Shown here in pieces: positions 1-12,020 of a DNA stretch of 64,000 nucleotides. The stretch is from Thermus filiformis (GTDB lineage: Bacteria > Deinococcota > Deinococci > Deinococcales > Thermaceae): positions 186,001 through 250,000 of the forward strand of contig NZ_JPSL02000037.1 of assembly GCF_000771745.2 (NCBI RefSeq), read 5' to 3'. A program made the position numbers and the translations under genes. Numbering within the stretch: the first letter of the stretch is position 1; each line of letters begins with the position of its first letter. The notes below the pieces were generated by a model, which was not told the origin of the DNA, searched no databases, and saw nothing but the letters and a program-made list of their open reading frames with translations.

Positions 1-710
1 GGGGTGAGGCCCGCCTTCTCTATGGCCTCGAGGGTGGCGGTGTTCATCACCCGCACGGCGAACTTGAAGACCTCCCGCCCGTTCATGTAGAGCCGGTTCC
101 GCATGGAGGTCCCGTCGGGGAGGCGGGGGGCCACGCAGGCGTGGTAGAGCTCCTTACCCCCCGTGCCGTCCGCTCCCAGGACGAAGGAGCGGAAGCCGAA
201 GCCCTCCCGAACCTTCCCCACCACCGCGGCTCCCCCCGCGTCCCCGAAGAGGACGGCGGTGGACCGGTCGTTCCAGTCCAGGATCTTGGAGAGGGCCTCC
301 GCCCCCACCACCAGGACCTTCCGGGCCAGGCCCGACTCCACCAGGGCGTGGGCCTGGGCCAGGCCGTAGACCCAGCCGGGGCAGCCCGCCAGGAGGTCGT
401 AGGCGAAGGCCTGAAGCCCGAAGCGGGCCTGGACCAAGGCGGCGGTGGCGGGGAAGAGGGCGTCCGGGGTGTTGGTGGCCACGATCACCCCGTCCACCCC
501 TTCCAGGGCCTGGGGGTGCCGCCTCAGGAGGTCCTCCACCGCCTGGAAGGCCAGGTCCGAGGTGTACTCGTCCTCCCGGCCGATGTGGCGCTCTTTGATC
601 CCCGTCCTCTCCGTGATCCACTCGTCGGAGGTGTCCAGGGTCTTCTCCAGGTCCTCGTTGGTCAGGACCCGTTCCGGCACATAGGTGCCTAGGGCCAGGA
701 TGCCGCTCAT
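1..710 (-). CDS. fabH: 3-oxoacyl-ACP synthase III (KAS III), 3' end cut by window
   Basis: KAS III condenses acetyl-CoA with malonyl-ACP to start type II fatty-acid synthesis in the cytoplasm. The minus-strand frame opens at the ATG at 710 (MSGILALGTYVPERVLTN) and runs off the left edge after 236 codons, so the C-terminal third with the His and Asn catalytic residues is not visible. The early motif TSDEWITERTGIKERHI is typical of the family, and the nucleophile is Cys110 in LLAGCPGWVYG. A TATAGT box at 718-723 sits seven bases before the ATG, suggesting a leaderless transcript separate from rpmF, which ends in its own terminator. Identification is firm; only the missing end is unknown. Confidence 0.93.
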   Translation of the reverse strand, partial: MSGILALGTYVPERVLTNEDLEKTLDTSDEWITERTGIKERHIGREDEYTSDLAFQAVEDLLRRHPQALEGVDGVIVATNTPDALFPATAALVQARFGLQAFAYDLLAGCPGWVYGLAQAHALVESGLARKVLVVGAEALSKILDWNDRSTAVLFGDAGGAAVVGKVREGFGFRSFVLGADGTGGKELYHACVAPRLPDGTSMRNRLYMNGREVFKFAVRVMNTATLEAIEKAGLT

Positions 711-717
711 GGGCACC

Positions 718-723
718 ACTATA
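718..723 (-). promoter_or_regulatory. -10 box of a probable leaderless fabH promoter
   Basis: TATAGT on the minus strand lies seven bases upstream of the fabH ATG. I see no good -35 at the usual distance, so this rests on the -10 alone. Confidence 0.4.
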
Positions 724-804
724 CCGGAGGGGGGCGTCCCTCGAGGGCAAACCTAGTCTCGGTCAAAATGGACCCGCCCCGGCGCGCGCCGGGGCGGGCG
801 CCCC

Positions 805-841
805 AAAAAAGCACCCCATCCTGGCTTACGCCAGGATGGGG
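805..841 (-). terminator. Intrinsic terminator after rpmF, built from a repeat element
   Basis: Read on the minus strand, a 12-bp perfect stem (CCCCATCCTGGC, loop GTAA) at 814-841 is followed by TGC and six T residues. It would end the YceD-rpmF transcript before fabH. The same hairpin carries the GGGGGCCCCGG tail of the palindromic repeat family described at 16848, so a repeat appears to serve as terminator here. Confidence 0.75.
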
Positions 842-896
842 GCCCCGGCAAACCTTTCCCCCAGCCTTCTAACGGGGCCGTCTGTGCCAAGAAAAG

Positions 897-1079
897 TTAG
901 ACCTCGAGGACCTTGCGCCCGTCGTAGTAACCGCACTCAGGGCAGACGGTGTGGGGCGGGCGGGGCGTCTTGCACTCGGGGCAGGGGGCCAGGGTGGGCG
1001 GGGTCAGGGCGTGGTGGCTCCTGCGGGCGTCCCGCCGCGCCTTTGAGGTCTTCTTCTTGGGTACAGGGTGCTTGGCCAT
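897..1079 (-). CDS. rpmF: 50S ribosomal protein L32
   Basis: This 60-residue protein is a structural component of the large ribosomal subunit. The start MAKHPVPKKKTSKARRDARR is the usual basic L32 N-terminus. Two CPEC-type pairs (CPECKTP and CPECGYY) form the zinc-binding form of the protein. It lies 37 bp after the YceD-family gene, the order found in many bacteria (yceD-rpmF-fatty-acid genes), although plsX is absent between rpmF and fabH here. A strong hairpin follows it. Confidence 0.97.
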   Translation of the reverse strand: MAKHPVPKKKTSKARRDARRSHHALTPPTLAPCPECKTPRPPHTVCPECGYYDGRKVLEV

Positions 1080-1116
1080 CTTCTCCCTCCAACAAACCCC
1101 ACCGAGTATAGCAGAT

Positions 1117-1653
1117 CTAAAGCTCGGGGAGTAGACCCTTGAGCGCCCGCAAAGGGTGGTGCTCCTCCGCCTCGTGGCCGCAGTCCACCAGGTTCCGGTC
1201 CGCTCCGCACACGGGGCAAAGCCCCCGGCAGTTCTCGTCGCAGAGGGCGGTGTACGGCATCTCGGTGATGAAGGCCTCGGCCAGGAAGCCGCTCAGGTCC
1301 AGGTCGGGCTCGCCGAAGATGTAGTACTCCTCCTCGGTCTCCTCGTGGAACTCCACCCCTTCCGCCCCCTGGCGGTAGTGGAGCATGTGCTGGAAGTAGG
1401 CGTGCACCGGGACCGGGGTGGGCTTGAGGCAGCGGCGGCACTCCATCAGGGCCACCCCCTCCACCTCCCCGGAGAGCCAGAACTCGCCCTCGCCCACGGA
1501 GGTCACGCTCACCTTCCAGTGCGCCTCGCCCTGTAGGGGGAAGCGTTCTTCCCCCGCGAAGAAGGCGTCCCGCACCACCCCGGAGGCGCCCGCGGTCCCG
1601 CCCTCCTTGAGCAAGCGGGCCAGGTTGATGCTCTGCACCTCGCGGTAATCCAT
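1117..1653 (-). CDS. YceD/DUF177 family protein
   Basis: This 178-residue protein belongs to the YceD (DUF177) family, commonly encoded just before rpmF and linked to 23S rRNA accumulation in other bacteria; the exact role is not settled. I place the start at the ATG at 1653 (MDYREVQSIN), preceded by AAAGGATGG, rather than at an upstream codon. Paired cysteines occur as CRRC near the middle and as C-x4-C-x2-C (CDENCRGLCPVC) near residue 150, followed by DCGHEAEEHHP, so a bound metal is possible. It is probably cotranscribed with rpmF. Confidence 0.85.
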   Translation of the reverse strand: MDYREVQSINLARLLKEGGTAGASGVVRDAFFAGEERFPLQGEAHWKVSVTSVGEGEFWLSGEVEGVALMECRRCLKPTPVPVHAYFQHMLHYRQGAEGVEFHEETEEEYYIFGEPDLDLSGFLAEAFITEMPYTALCDENCRGLCPVCGADRNLVDCGHEAEEHHPLRALKGLLPEL

Positions 1654-1763
1654 CCTTTCTATACTAGTCCTTCCCGGCCTCGGTTTCAACCGTCCCTTGT
1701 GGGGCCGTTTTTATACACTTGGGAAGAAATAAGTTGCAGACGGCAAAAACCCTTCGTCCGTGC

Positions 1764-1769
1764 TATCAT
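1764..1769 (+). promoter_or_regulatory. -10 box of a leaderless arginase promoter
   Basis: TATCAT ends six bases before the arginase ATG at 1776, so transcription would begin at about the first base of the coding region. No clear -35 is seen. Confidence 0.5.
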
Positions 1770-1775
1770 GCCCCC

Positions 1776-2648
1776 ATGAGGCGGATTGGCGTGCTGGGTA
1801 TGCCCATGGACCTGGGGGCGGGCCGGCGGGGGGTGGACATGGGCCCCTCGGCTTTGCGCTACGCCCGGCTCAAGGACGGCCTCGAGGCCCTGGGGTTCGC
1901 GGTGACGGACCTGGGGGATGTGGACGTGCCCGTGGCGGAGAGCCTCCCGCCGGGCGGGGGGTTGCGCTTCCTCGAGCCCATCCGGGAGGCCTGTCTGACC
2001 CTTAAGGAGCGGGTGGCGGCCCTGCCGGAGGACACCTTCCCCATCGTTTTGGGGGGGGACCACTCCCTCTCCATGGGCTCGGTGGCGGGGGTGGCCGCCC
2101 GGAAGGAGGTGGGGGTGATCTGGGTGGACGCCCACGGGGACTTCAACACCCCCGAGACCAGCCCCTCCGGGAACATCCACGGGATGCCCCTGGCGGTCCT
2201 GGCTGGCCTGGGCCACCCCCGGCTGGTGGAGGCCTTCGGTAGCGTGGACCCCTCCCGCATCGTCCTCATCGGGGTGCGGAGCCTGGACCCGGGGGAGAGG
2301 CGGCTTCTGGGGGAGGCGGGGGTGCGGGTCTACACCATGCACGAGGTGGACCGCCTGGGCATCGCCCGCATCGCCGAGGAGGCCCTGGACCACCTGAAGG
2401 GGCTTCCCCTGCACGTCTCCTTGGACGCGGACGTCCTGGACCCGGGCCTCGCCCCCGGGGTGGGGACCCCGGTCCCCGGCGGCCTCACCTACCGGGAGGC
2501 CCACCTCCTCATGGAGATCCTCGCCCAGTCGGGCCGGGTGCACAGCCTGGACCTGGTGGAGGTGAACCCCATCCTGGACGAGAAGAACCGCACCGCCGAG
2601 ATGATGGTGGGTCTGGCGCTGAGCCTCCTCGGGAAGCGGATCCTTTAG
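1776..2648 (+). CDS. rocF: Arginase
   Basis: Arginase hydrolyses L-arginine to ornithine and urea using two Mn2+ ions. The 290-residue protein carries the metal motifs GGDHSLSMG (His96), DAHGDF (Asp118, His120, Asp122) and SLDADVLDP (Asp217, Asp219). The segment SPSGNIHGMPLAVLAGLG is typical of arginases rather than agmatinases. The start is the ATG at 1776 (MRRIGVLGMPMDLGAG); upstream codons in the frame fall in the promoter. No neighbours of arginine metabolism are present, and it converges on the complex I operon. Confidence 0.92.
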   Translation: MRRIGVLGMPMDLGAGRRGVDMGPSALRYARLKDGLEALGFAVTDLGDVDVPVAESLPPGGGLRFLEPIREACLTLKERVAALPEDTFPIVLGGDHSLSMGSVAGVAARKEVGVIWVDAHGDFNTPETSPSGNIHGMPLAVLAGLGHPRLVEAFGSVDPSRIVLIGVRSLDPGERRLLGEAGVRVYTMHEVDRLGIARIAEEALDHLKGLPLHVSLDADVLDPGLAPGVGTPVPGGLTYREAHLLMEILAQSGRVHSLDLVEVNPILDEKNRTAEMMVGLALSLLGKRIL

Positions 2649-2664
2649 AGTTGCCCCGTCCTGG

Positions 2665-2700
2665 GGTAAAAAACTCCGCCGCGGCGAAGGCCGCGGCGGG
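2665..2700 (-). terminator. Terminator of the complex I operon
   Basis: Read on the minus strand, a 10-bp perfect GC stem (CCGCCGCGGC, loop CTTC) at 2676-2699 is followed by AG and six T residues. It lies 23 bp after the nuoN stop codon and is the clearest terminator in the window. Confidence 0.85.
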
Positions 2701-2722
2701 GTGAAGCTTTGCTGGGGTGGGG

Positions 2723-4018
2723 TTATCCCGCCGCCAAGGCGGGGAGGACGGCCCCCGGGAAGAAGCCCAGGAAGAGGAGGAAGAGGGTTACCAGCAGGAC
2801 CACGCTCCGGGCGAGGGGCCTAGGCAGGGCGGGGGCTACCTCGGCCGCTTTCGGCTGGAAGACGGAAAGGCCCAGGGCCAGGTAGTAGTAGGCCGAGACC
2901 GCGCTCGTCAGAAGGGCCAGGACCAGAAGCCCGTACTGCCCCGCCTTGGCCGCCTCGAGGAAGACCAGGTACTTCCCCCAGAAGCCGGGGAAGGGGGGGA
3001 GGCCCAGGAGGGAGAGGGCGGCGAAGCCCAGGCCCAGGGCCAGGACCGGCTCCCGCTGGAAGAGGCCCTTCAGCCCCTCCAGGGGCACCTCCTCCTCGGA
3101 GATCAGGCTGAGGGCGGCAAAGGCCAGCCCCGTGGCCAGGACGTAGGCCAGGAGGTAGAAGGTCACCGCCTGGGCCGCCCCCGTGTACAGGCCCAGGGCC
3201 ATGTACCCCGCGTGGGCGATGGAGCTGTAGGCCAGAAGCCGCTTGGCCTCCTTCTGGCCCAAAGCGGCCAGGTTCCCCCAGAGGACGCTCAGGGCGATGA
3301 GGAGGCCCAGGCCCTGCAGGGCGGGCCCCCCAGGCAGGACCACCCGCAGCAGGGCGGCGAAGGCCGCGGCCTTCACTCCGGTGGCCATGAAGAGGGTGAC
3401 CGGGGTGGGGCTTCCCTGGTAGACGTCCGGGGTCCAGAAGTGGAAGGGGGCAAGGGCCGCCTTGAAGCCCAGGCCCACCAGGATCAGGCCCAGGGCCAGG
3501 AGGTAGGCCCCGCCCTCCCCCGGGGTCCCGGCCAGGAAGCTCCCCGTGGCCCCGTAGTGGAGGGCCACCCCGTAGAGGAAGAAGGCGGCGGCCAGGGCGC
3601 CCAGCAGGAAGTACTTGAGCGCGGCCTCGAGGCCCCGCCCCCGGTTCCAGGCCGCCAGGGCGTACAGGGGCAAGGAGAGGGCCTCAATGGCGATGAGCAT
3701 TACCAAAAGGTGCTTGGTGCTGGCCAAAAGGTGCATCCCCAAGGCGGCGTAGAGGACCAGGAGGTAGTACTCCCACCGCTCGGTCCTCTTGAGCCCCACC
3801 GCCCAAAGCCCCCCGAGGAGGGCCAGAAGGCTCAGGGCCGCCGCCAAGGTGTCCATCTCGTAGAACCCGAACCGGACCGGCCTTCCCCACTCGTACAGGA
3901 GGGCCACCACCCCCAGGGAGAGGCCCAGGATGACCAGGCGACGGGTGGTGCGAACCGGGAGGAAGAGGCCGAGGAGGGTGACCAGAACGGAGAACGCGCT
4001 TAGGACCAAAAGGGTCAT
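2723..4018 (-). CDS. nuoN: NADH-quinone oxidoreductase subunit N (Nqo14)
   Basis: This is one of three antiporter-like proton-pumping subunits in the membrane arm of complex I. The 431-residue protein is almost entirely hydrophobic helices, with the expected conserved Lys in GLGFKAALAPFHFWTPDVYQ and the stretch LLAYSSIAHAGYMALG. Length is close to Thermus Nqo14 as I recall it. Its ATG overlaps the nuoM stop by ATGA, and it is the last gene before the operon terminator. Confidence 0.95.
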   Translation of the reverse strand: MTLLVLSAFSVLVTLLGLFLPVRTTRRLVILGLSLGVVALLYEWGRPVRFGFYEMDTLAAALSLLALLGGLWAVGLKRTERWEYYLLVLYAALGMHLLASTKHLLVMLIAIEALSLPLYALAAWNRGRGLEAALKYFLLGALAAAFFLYGVALHYGATGSFLAGTPGEGGAYLLALGLILVGLGFKAALAPFHFWTPDVYQGSPTPVTLFMATGVKAAAFAALLRVVLPGGPALQGLGLLIALSVLWGNLAALGQKEAKRLLAYSSIAHAGYMALGLYTGAAQAVTFYLLAYVLATGLAFAALSLISEEEVPLEGLKGLFQREPVLALGLGFAALSLLGLPPFPGFWGKYLVFLEAAKAGQYGLLVLALLTSAVSAYYYLALGLSVFQPKAAEVAPALPRPLARSVVLLVTLFLLFLGFFPGAVLPALAAG

Positions 4019-5414
4019 GCGCCACCTCCCAAGAGCTTAGCCAGGGCCTCGGCCAAGGGGGTGAGGCCCTGCATGAAGTACCCGGGGAAGAGGCCCATCC
4101 AGAGGAGGGCAAGGACGCTTACCCCGGCGAAGAGCCACTCCCTTCCGGAAAGGTCACGGGCCTCGAGGCCCGCCTCCTCCCAGAAGACCTTCTGGAAGGC
4201 GGTCAGGGCATACGCCGCCGCGCCGATCACCGCCAGGAAGCCGAAGGCGGTGAGCCAGGGGCTGGCCTTGTAGGCCCCGAGGAGGGCGAAGAACTCCCCC
4301 GGGAAGCCGGAAAGCCCCGGCAGGCCGACCATGGCCATCACCAGGAAGAGGCCCAAGGCGGCGAGGCCGGGGGCGGTGGCCGCCAGGCCCCGGTACCGGC
4401 CCAGCTCGAGGGTCTGGACCCGCTCAAAGAGGAAGCCCCCGAAGAGGAAGAGGGCCCCGGTGTAGACAGCGCTCGCCGCCAGGAGGAAGAGGGCCCCGGT
4501 CACCCCTTCCGGGCTCCCCGAGAAGAGGCCGAGCCCGGCCAGGCCCATGTGGGACACCCCCCCGTAGGCCAGAAGGGTCTTCCAGTCCCGGGCGGAGAAG
4601 GCCACCCAGGCCCCGTAGACCGCCCCTAAGGCGGAGAGGAAGAGGAGGACCCCCTGCCACTCGGCGAAGCCCGAGGGGGCCAGGGGGATGGCGTAGCGGA
4701 AGAAGGCGTAGATCCCCACCTTGTACAGGGTCCCCAGGGCATCCGCCAGCCCCGAGGGGTGGTTCTCCCGGTGGAAGAGGGGTAGCCAGGCGTGCAGGGG
4801 CACCAGGGGGGTCTTCACCGCGAAGGCCACCAGGAAGCCCAGGAAGACCCAGGCCCCGTAGGCCTCGGGGACGGGCCGCTTGAGGAGGTCCTCCAGGAGG
4901 AAGCTCTCCGCCCCGCCCAGGTACCGCGCCGCCAAGACTGCGGCCAGCATGGGCAAGGAGCCCACCAGGGTGAAGAGGGCGAAGGTGTAAAGCGCCCGGA
5001 GCCGCTCCTTTCCCCCGTAGAGGAGGAGCATGAAGAGGGAGGGGATCAGGGTGGCCTCAAAGAAGACGTAGAAGAGGACCAGGTCCCGCGCGGCGAAGAG
5101 GCCGAGAAGCCCCGTGCTCATCAGGAGGGCGAGGCCCAAGAACCGCCCCTCCACCCGGGCCAGGCTCCCCAGGAAGACCACCAAGGCGGTGGTGAGGAAG
5201 AGGAGGGCCGAGACCCCGTCCAGGCCCAGGGCGTAGTAGACCCCGGCCTCCTTGAGGAGGGGGGCCTTCTCGTAGAAGCTTCCTCCCCCTGCCACGCTCA
5301 CGAAGAGCCAGAGGTTTAGCCCCAGGCTCGCCAAGGCCCCCAGCACCCCAAGGGCGCGGGGGGCGCCCAGAAGCAGGAGAAGGCCGAAGAGGGCCGGAAG
5401 GAAGACCGCCAGGC

Positions 5415-5421
<7 letters not shown>
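4015..5421 (-). CDS. nuoM: NADH-quinone oxidoreductase subunit M (Nqo13)
   Basis: An antiporter-like proton-pumping subunit of the complex I membrane arm, 468 residues with about 14 membrane segments. Visible family motifs are [20 protein letters not shown] with the conserved Glu, [15 protein letters not shown] with the conserved Lys, and [16 protein letters not shown]. The start is GTG at 5421, overlapping the TAA of nuoL by seven bases, so its translation is probably coupled to nuoL. Confidence 0.95.
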
Positions 5422-7231
<1,810 letters not shown>

Positions 7232-7232
<1 letters not shown>

Positions 7233-7519
7233 CACCCCCTAAGCTCTGAGAGGTCGTCCACCGAGGTGCTCTCCCGGTGGCGGAAGACGGCCACGATCAG
7301 CCCCAGGCCCACCGCCACCTCGGCGGCGGCCACCGCGATGACCAGAAGGGCCGCCACCTGGCCCTCGAGGCCGAAGCCCCGGGCGAAGGTGACCAGGGCC
7401 AGGTTGGCCGCGTTCAGCATCAGCTCTATGGAGAGGAAGACCAAAATGGCGCTCCGGCGCGTCAGGACCCCGTAGACCCCCAGGGCGAAGAGGAGGCTGC
7501 TCATCAGGAGGTAGCTCAC
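7232..7519 (-). CDS. nuoK: NADH-quinone oxidoreductase subunit K (Nqo11)
   Basis: A 95-residue membrane subunit with three helices. The second and third helices contain the conserved buried glutamates of the proton path, seen in [17 protein letters not shown] and [15 protein letters not shown]. The start is GTG at 7519, overlapping the nuoJ TGA as GTGA. Length equals the 95 residues recalled for Thermus Nqo11. Confidence 0.95.
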
Positions 7520-8049
7520 CGCATCACCTCCTTTTCCTTCTCCTCGGGCTTTAAGGCGTCCAGGGGCCTTTGGGGCTGGACCAGGGCCACCGCGGCCACC
7601 GTGGCCACCAGGAGGAGGAAGCCCACCCCTAAAAGGGCGAAGAGCCAGTCCCCGTAGAGGAGGGGGCCCAGGGCCTGGGGAAGCCCCCCTTGGAGGTCCT
7701 TCCCCTGGCCCAGGGAGAGGCCCGAGAGGCTCAGGTAGAAGAGGGCCGCCGCCCCCAGGCTCAGGAGGGCGGCCAGGGGCTTGGAGCCCACCAGGGGGTC
7801 AAAGCCCACGTCCCCCTGGGCCGCGTAGAGGAGCATGATCACGAAGAGGAAGAGGACCACGATGGTCCCGGCGTAGACAATGATCTGGATGAAGCCCAAG
7901 AAGCGGGCATCCAGGGCGATGTAGACCCCGGCCAGTACCAGGAAGTTGAGGATGAGGGCCAAGGCGGCGTGGATGGCGTTCTTCAGGGTGACCACCAGCG
8001 CCCCCGTTCCCAAAAGGAGGAGGAGGGCCAAGACCTCGAGGCCGCTCAT
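7516..8049 (-). CDS. nuoJ: NADH-quinone oxidoreductase subunit J (Nqo10)
   Basis: A 177-residue membrane subunit with five predicted helices. The third carries the glycine/tyrosine-rich [20 protein letters not shown] signature, whose pi-bulge is linked to coupling in complex I structures. The ATG overlaps the nuoI TGA as ATGA. The charged C-terminal tail (KPEEKEKEV) is short. Confidence 0.95.
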   Translation of the reverse strand: MSGLEVLALLLLLGTGALVVTLKNAIHAALALILNFLVLAGVYIALDARFLGFIQIIVYAGTIVVLFLFVIMLLYAAQGDVGFDPLVGSKPLAALLSLGAAALFYLSLSGLSLGQGKDLQGGLPQALGPLLYGDWLFALLGVGFLLLVATVAAVALVQPQRPLDALKPEEKEKEVMR

Positions 8050-8594
8050 CGCTTCCCTCCTTCCGTGGGGGCCCGGAAGCCCTCGAGCTCGGGCCGCACG
8101 TAGGGGACCACGTAGCCGGGCTTCACCGCCTTCCCGGTGATCTTGGCCTCCCGGCGCTGGGGCTTGGTGCCCACCACGTCCACCAGCATGTCCTCCTTGC
8201 CGTAGACCAGGTCGGAGTAGCGGTAGTCGGCCATCTCAAAGTCGTAGCCCAAGACGATGGCCCCGGTGGGGCAGGCCTCCTCGCAGAGGCCGCAGAAGAT
8301 GCACCGGAGCATGTTGATCTCGTAGACCTTGGCGTACCGCTCCCCGGCCGAGACCGGGTTTTCCGGGTCGTTCTCCGCCGGCTCCACGTAGATGGCGTAG
8401 GCCGGGCAGGCGGCGGCGCAGAGGGAACAGCCGATGCACTTCTCCAGGCCGTTGGGATGCCGGGTGAGGACGTGCCGCCCGTGGAAGCGGGGCTTCAGGG
8501 CCACGGGGGCGTCCGGGTAGGGGACGGTCACCGGCTTGGAGAACAGGTACTTCAGGGTGATCCCCAGGCTTTGCGCCAGGGCCTTCAGGCTCAT
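8046..8594 (-). CDS. nuoI: NADH-quinone oxidoreductase subunit I (Nqo9)
   Basis: This hydrophilic subunit carries clusters N6a and N6b and links the peripheral arm to the membrane arm. The 182-residue sequence has the two expected [4Fe-4S] motifs, [12 protein letters not shown] and [12 protein letters not shown]. An amphipathic N-terminus ([18 protein letters not shown]) lies against the membrane in known structures. Start and stop overlap nuoH and nuoJ as ATGA. Confidence 0.96.
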   Translation of the reverse strand: MSLKALAQSLGITLKYLFSKPVTVPYPDAPVALKPRFHGRHVLTRHPNGLEKCIGCSLCAAACPAYAIYVEPAENDPENPVSAGERYAKVYEINMLRCIFCGLCEEACPTGAIVLGYDFEMADYRYSDLVYGKEDMLVDVVGTKPQRREAKITGKAVKPGYVVPYVRPELEGFRAPTEGGKR

Positions 8595-9688
8595 GCCTTA
8601 CCTCCTTTCCTCCCGGCCCTGGGGGCGGGGCTGTAGAAGAGGGCCCCCAGGACCAGGGCCAAGGCGAACAGGGAGAGGTACTGGAGCACCGCCCGGTCCA
8701 GGCCCAGGGCCACCACCAGCGCGGTGGCCAGGAACCAGACCAGGGCCACCGGGAAGAGGAAGCCCCAGCCGAAGCGGAGGAGTTGGTCGTAGCGGAGACG
8801 GAACCAGGTGGCCCGGATCCAGATGAAGACGAAGAGGAAGAGGGCCATCTTCACGAACATCCAGAGGTAGGGGACGTTGAGGAAGGGCATGGTCCAGCCC
8901 CCGAGGAAGAGGGTGGGGATGAGGGCGCTCGCGGTGATGAGGTGGACGTACTCCGCCATCTGGAAAAGGGCCCACTTGATGGAGCTGTACTCCGTGTGGT
9001 ACCCGCCCACCAGCTCCTGCTCCGCCTCGGGCAGGTCAAAGGGGGTGCGGGCGGCCTCGGCCATGGAGGCGATCAGGTAGAGCACGAAGGCGGGGAAGGC
9101 GTAGAGAACGAGCCAGCCGTTCTCCTGTTGCCAGCGGACGATCTCGTTCAGGTTCAAGGAGCCCACCAGGAGCACGGGGGAGAGGAGGGCGATGCCCAGC
9201 CCCAGCTCGTAGCTGATCAGGCTGGCGGAGGAGCGCAAGGAGCCCAGGAGGCTGTACTTGCTCCCCGAGGCCCAGCCCGCCAGGAAGATCCCGTAGACGG
9301 CCATCTCGCTCACCGCGAAGAGGTAGAGGAGGCCGAGGTCCAGGTTGAGCACCCAGGGCTGGTAGCCGAAGAAGGCCCCCGGAGGGCCAAAGGGGATGGC
9401 CCCGAAGGCCAAAAGGGCGAAGGTGATGGAGATCAGGGGGGCCAGGACGAAGAGGACCTTGTCCGCCTTCTCCACCACCAGATCCTCCTTGAAGATGCTC
9501 TTGATGGCGTCGGCGAGGGGCTGGAGAAGGCCGAGGGGCCCCACCCGGTTCGGGCCCATGCGGATCTGGAACCGGGCCAGAAGCCGCCGCTCCACCAGGG
9601 TCATGTAGGCGAAGGCGGTGAGGAGGCCGATGATGACCAAAAGGGCCTTCACCGCCACCATCCAGAGGGGGTCTTGCGGGTAGTTCAC
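8591..9688 (-). CDS. nuoH: NADH-quinone oxidoreductase subunit H (Nqo8)
   Basis: This membrane subunit forms part of the quinone chamber. The 365-residue protein has eight or nine helices and the characteristic first-loop sequence [18 protein letters not shown] and the acidic loop [20 protein letters not shown]. The start is GTG at 9688 in a GTGA overlap with the nuoG stop. Length equals the Nqo8 length I recall. Confidence 0.96.
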   Translation of the reverse strand: MNYPQDPLWMVAVKALLVIIGLLTAFAYMTLVERRLLARFQIRMGPNRVGPLGLLQPLADAIKSIFKEDLVVEKADKVLFVLAPLISITFALLAFGAIPFGPPGAFFGYQPWVLNLDLGLLYLFAVSEMAVYGIFLAGWASGSKYSLLGSLRSSASLISYELGLGIALLSPVLLVGSLNLNEIVRWQQENGWLVLYAFPAFVLYLIASMAEAARTPFDLPEAEQELVGGYHTEYSSIKWALFQMAEYVHLITASALIPTLFLGGWTMPFLNVPYLWMFVKMALFLFVFIWIRATWFRLRYDQLLRFGWGFLFPVALVWFLATALVVALGLDRAVLQYLSLFALALVLGALFYSPAPRAGRKGGKA

Positions 9689-12018
9689 GCTTCACCTCCC
9701 GTGGGGACCAGGATGCGGGCCTCCACCCTCCGGCCCGCGTAGGGGCCCAAAGCGGTGAGGTAGAGGAAGCGGGGGCTGGCCTCTTCTTGGTGCTCCACCC
9801 GGGCCCTCACCCGGCCAAAGGGGGTTTCCACCTCCACCTCGCTCCCCTCCACCAGGCCCTCCTTGCGGGCCCGCTCGGGGTGGACGGAGAGGACCGGCCG
9901 GATCTGGGCCGCGCGCCCGACCAGCTGCTGCTCCTTCCACATGAAGGGGCGGAGGTAGAGGCCGCCCTCCATCTCCTTGGGGAAGAGGGTCTTGATCCTT
10001 TGGCCCACGAAGCCGCCTTTGAAGGGCAGGGCCTTCTCCGCCTGGGCCATGAGCCGGAAGGGGGGCCTGACCCCCAAAGCCTCGGCCAGGAGGGCCAAGG
10101 CGGCCACGGCGTCGTCCGCCTCCCCGTTGTCTATGGGGGCGGGAGCGAGGCGCAGGATGCGCCCTTCCAGGTTCACCACGTGCCCCTTCCGCTCGTAGGG
10201 AGTCTCCGCGGGCAGGACCACGTGGGCGTACTTCTCCGCCAGGGGGTGGAGGTGGGTGAGGTGGAGGAGGACGAACCGCTTGCCCTTGAGGGCGGCCTCG
10301 GGCGGGAGGTAGCCGTAGTAGGCCGCCTCCGCCCCGGCCTCGTCCCAGGCCGCCCCGCCCGCGCCCGGCAGGACCCCCAGGGCCTCGAGGCCCCGGGCGT
10401 TGGCCGCCGGGGTCATGGCCAGGACCTTGGCCCCCTTCCGCTCGGCGAAAAGCCGGGCCCGTTCCGCCGCCACCGTGTCCTGCAGTACGTTCGCCCCCAG
10501 GATGAGGACCGGCCGGCCCGCCTTTTCCCAGGCCTCCCGGGCCTGCCTGACCGCCTCGCTCCCCTCCTTCTCCCCGAGGAGGGCGGCCAGGAGGTCCCGC
10601 TCGCTTCCGGGCTCGAGCACCTCGTAGATCCCCGCCCACTTCCCGAGGGCGGCGGGGAAGGGGGCAAAGAGGGCCAGCTTCTCCTTCTTCCGGGGCATCC
10701 GTTCCTGGATGCGCAGGTCGGCGAAGGGGGTGCCGTGGTTCAGCACAGGGGGCGGGGTGAGGCCGCGGGTGAACTCGGAGAGGCGCAGGTGGACCAGGGG
10801 GGCCTCCTCCGTGGGGTCGCCCAGGATCAGGGCGAAGTCGGCCTGGAGGAGGTCCTCAAAGGTGGCCGCTGGGAAGAGGCTCGCGGGGGCGGCGGTGCGG
10901 CCCTGGAAGTCCAGGTGCGGGGTGCCGAGGGCCTTGGCCAGCTCGGCGGCCATCAGCCCCTCCTCCAGGCTGGCCCCCCCGTCCAGGTAAATCCCCACCC
11001 GCCGGGGGTCCACCCCCTTCAGCCCTTCCCGGATGGCCAGAAGGGCCTCCTCCCAGCTGGCCTCCACCAGGGCCCCACCCTTGCGCACCAGGGGCCGGGT
11101 GAGCCGGTTCTGGTCCGCCCACTCGTGCCCGAAGCGGCCCGCGTCGCAGAGCCAGATCTCGTTGACCTCCCGCACCTCCCGGGCCCGGATGCGCTCGAGG
11201 CGGCCGCTCCGGGTGTCCACGGTGATCCCGCAGCCCACGGAGCAGAGGGTGCAGACGCTCCCCGTTTCCTCGTACTCCCAGTTCCGGGCCCGGAAGCGGG
11301 CGGTGAGGTCCAGAAGCGCCCCCACCGGGCAGATGTCGGTAATGTTCCCGGAAAACCCCGAGGGCAGGCCAAAGTCCATGGTGCCGATGAAGGTGTGGCC
11401 CCCCCGCTCGATGAAGTCCAGCACCTCGTCCCCGGGGATCTCCTCAAAGTAGCGCACGCAGCGCTTGCAGTGGATGCACCGCTCCCGGTCCAGGATGACG
11501 AACTCCGAGAGGGGGTGGTGCTTGTCCTCGTGGCGGCGGGTGAACTCAAACCGGGTGTAGACGGGAAGCTCCAGGGGGCCCTTCTGGTAGTACTTCTCGT
11601 AGAGGCCGTACTCCACGGTGCGGTCCTGGAGCTCGCAGGCCCCGCCCTTGTCGCAGGTGGGGCAGTCCAGGGGGTGGTTCAGGAGGGTGAACTCCACCAT
11701 CCCCGCCTGGGCCTGGCGGACCAGGTCGCTCTGGGTGTCCACCACCATTCCCTCCGCCACCGGGGTCACGCAGCTCGCCGCCAGCTTGGGCTGCCAGAAG
11801 ATCTGGACCTCGCCCTTCTCGTCCTTCAGGTACTCCCCGTCCGGTCCCTTCCGGGGCAGGCCGATCCGGACCAGGCACATCCGGCAGGCCCCCACGGGGG
11901 AGAGGTGCTTTTCCGAGCAGAAAAGGGGCACGTCGTACCCCGCGTGGAAGACCGCGTCCATGACGCTGGTCCCCGGGGGTACCTCCACCACGCGGTCGTT
12001 CACCTTGACCTTGACCAT
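9685..12018 (-). CDS. nuoG: NADH-quinone oxidoreductase subunit G (Nqo3)
   Basis: The largest subunit of the peripheral arm. It has an N-terminal [2Fe-2S] domain, the ligands of N5 and N4 ([20 protein letters not shown] region), and a C-terminal molybdopterin-type domain without catalytic function. The extra N7 cluster ligands are retained as [12 protein letters not shown] at 12024 overlaps the nuoF stop, but GGAGG is five bases before the ATG at 12018, which also matches the recalled Nqo3 start (MVRVKVNDR), so I use 12018 (777 residues). Confidence 0.95.
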   Translation of the reverse strand: MVKVKVNDRVVEVPPGTSVMDAVFHAGYDVPLFCSEKHLSPVGACRMCLVRIGLPRKGPDGEYLKDEKGEVQIFWQPKLAASCVTPVAEGMVVDTQSDLVRQAQAGMVEFTLLNHPLDCPTCDKGGACELQDRTVEYGLYEKYYQKGPLELPVYTRFEFTRRHEDKHHPLSEFVILDRERCIHCKRCVRYFEEIPGDEVLDFIERGGHTFIGTMDFGLPSGFSGNITDICPVGALLDLTARFRARNWEYEETGSVCTLCSVGCGITVDTRSGRLERIRAREVREVNEIWLCDAGRFGHEWADQNRLTRPLVRKGGALVEASWEEALLAIREGLKGVDPRRVGIYLDGGASLEEGLMAAELAKALGTPHLDFQGRTAAPASLFPAATFEDLLQADFALILGDPTEEAPLVHLRLSEFTRGLTPPPVLNHGTPFADLRIQERMPRKKEKLALFAPFPAALGKWAGIYEVLEPGSERDLLAALLGEKEGSEAVRQAREAWEKAGRPVLILGANVLQDTVAAERARLFAERKGAKVLAMTPAANARGLEALGVLPGAGGAAWDEAGAEAAYYGYLPPEAALKGKRFVLLHLTHLHPLAEKYAHVVLPAETPYERKGHVVNLEGRILRLAPAPIDNGEADDAVAALALLAEALGVRPPFRLMAQAEKALPFKGGFVGQRIKTLFPKEMEGGLYLRPFMWKEQQLVGRAAQIRPVLSVHPERARKEGLVEGSEVEVETPFGRVRARVEHQEEASPRFLYLTALGPYAGRRVEARILVPTGGEA

Positions 12019-12020
12019 GC

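Noticed and set aside
2651-2672. Terminator for arginase (CCCC-GTC-TGGGG type stem)
   Set aside because: The plus-strand stem is short and is followed by A residues, not T; those A residues belong to the minus-strand nuo terminator.
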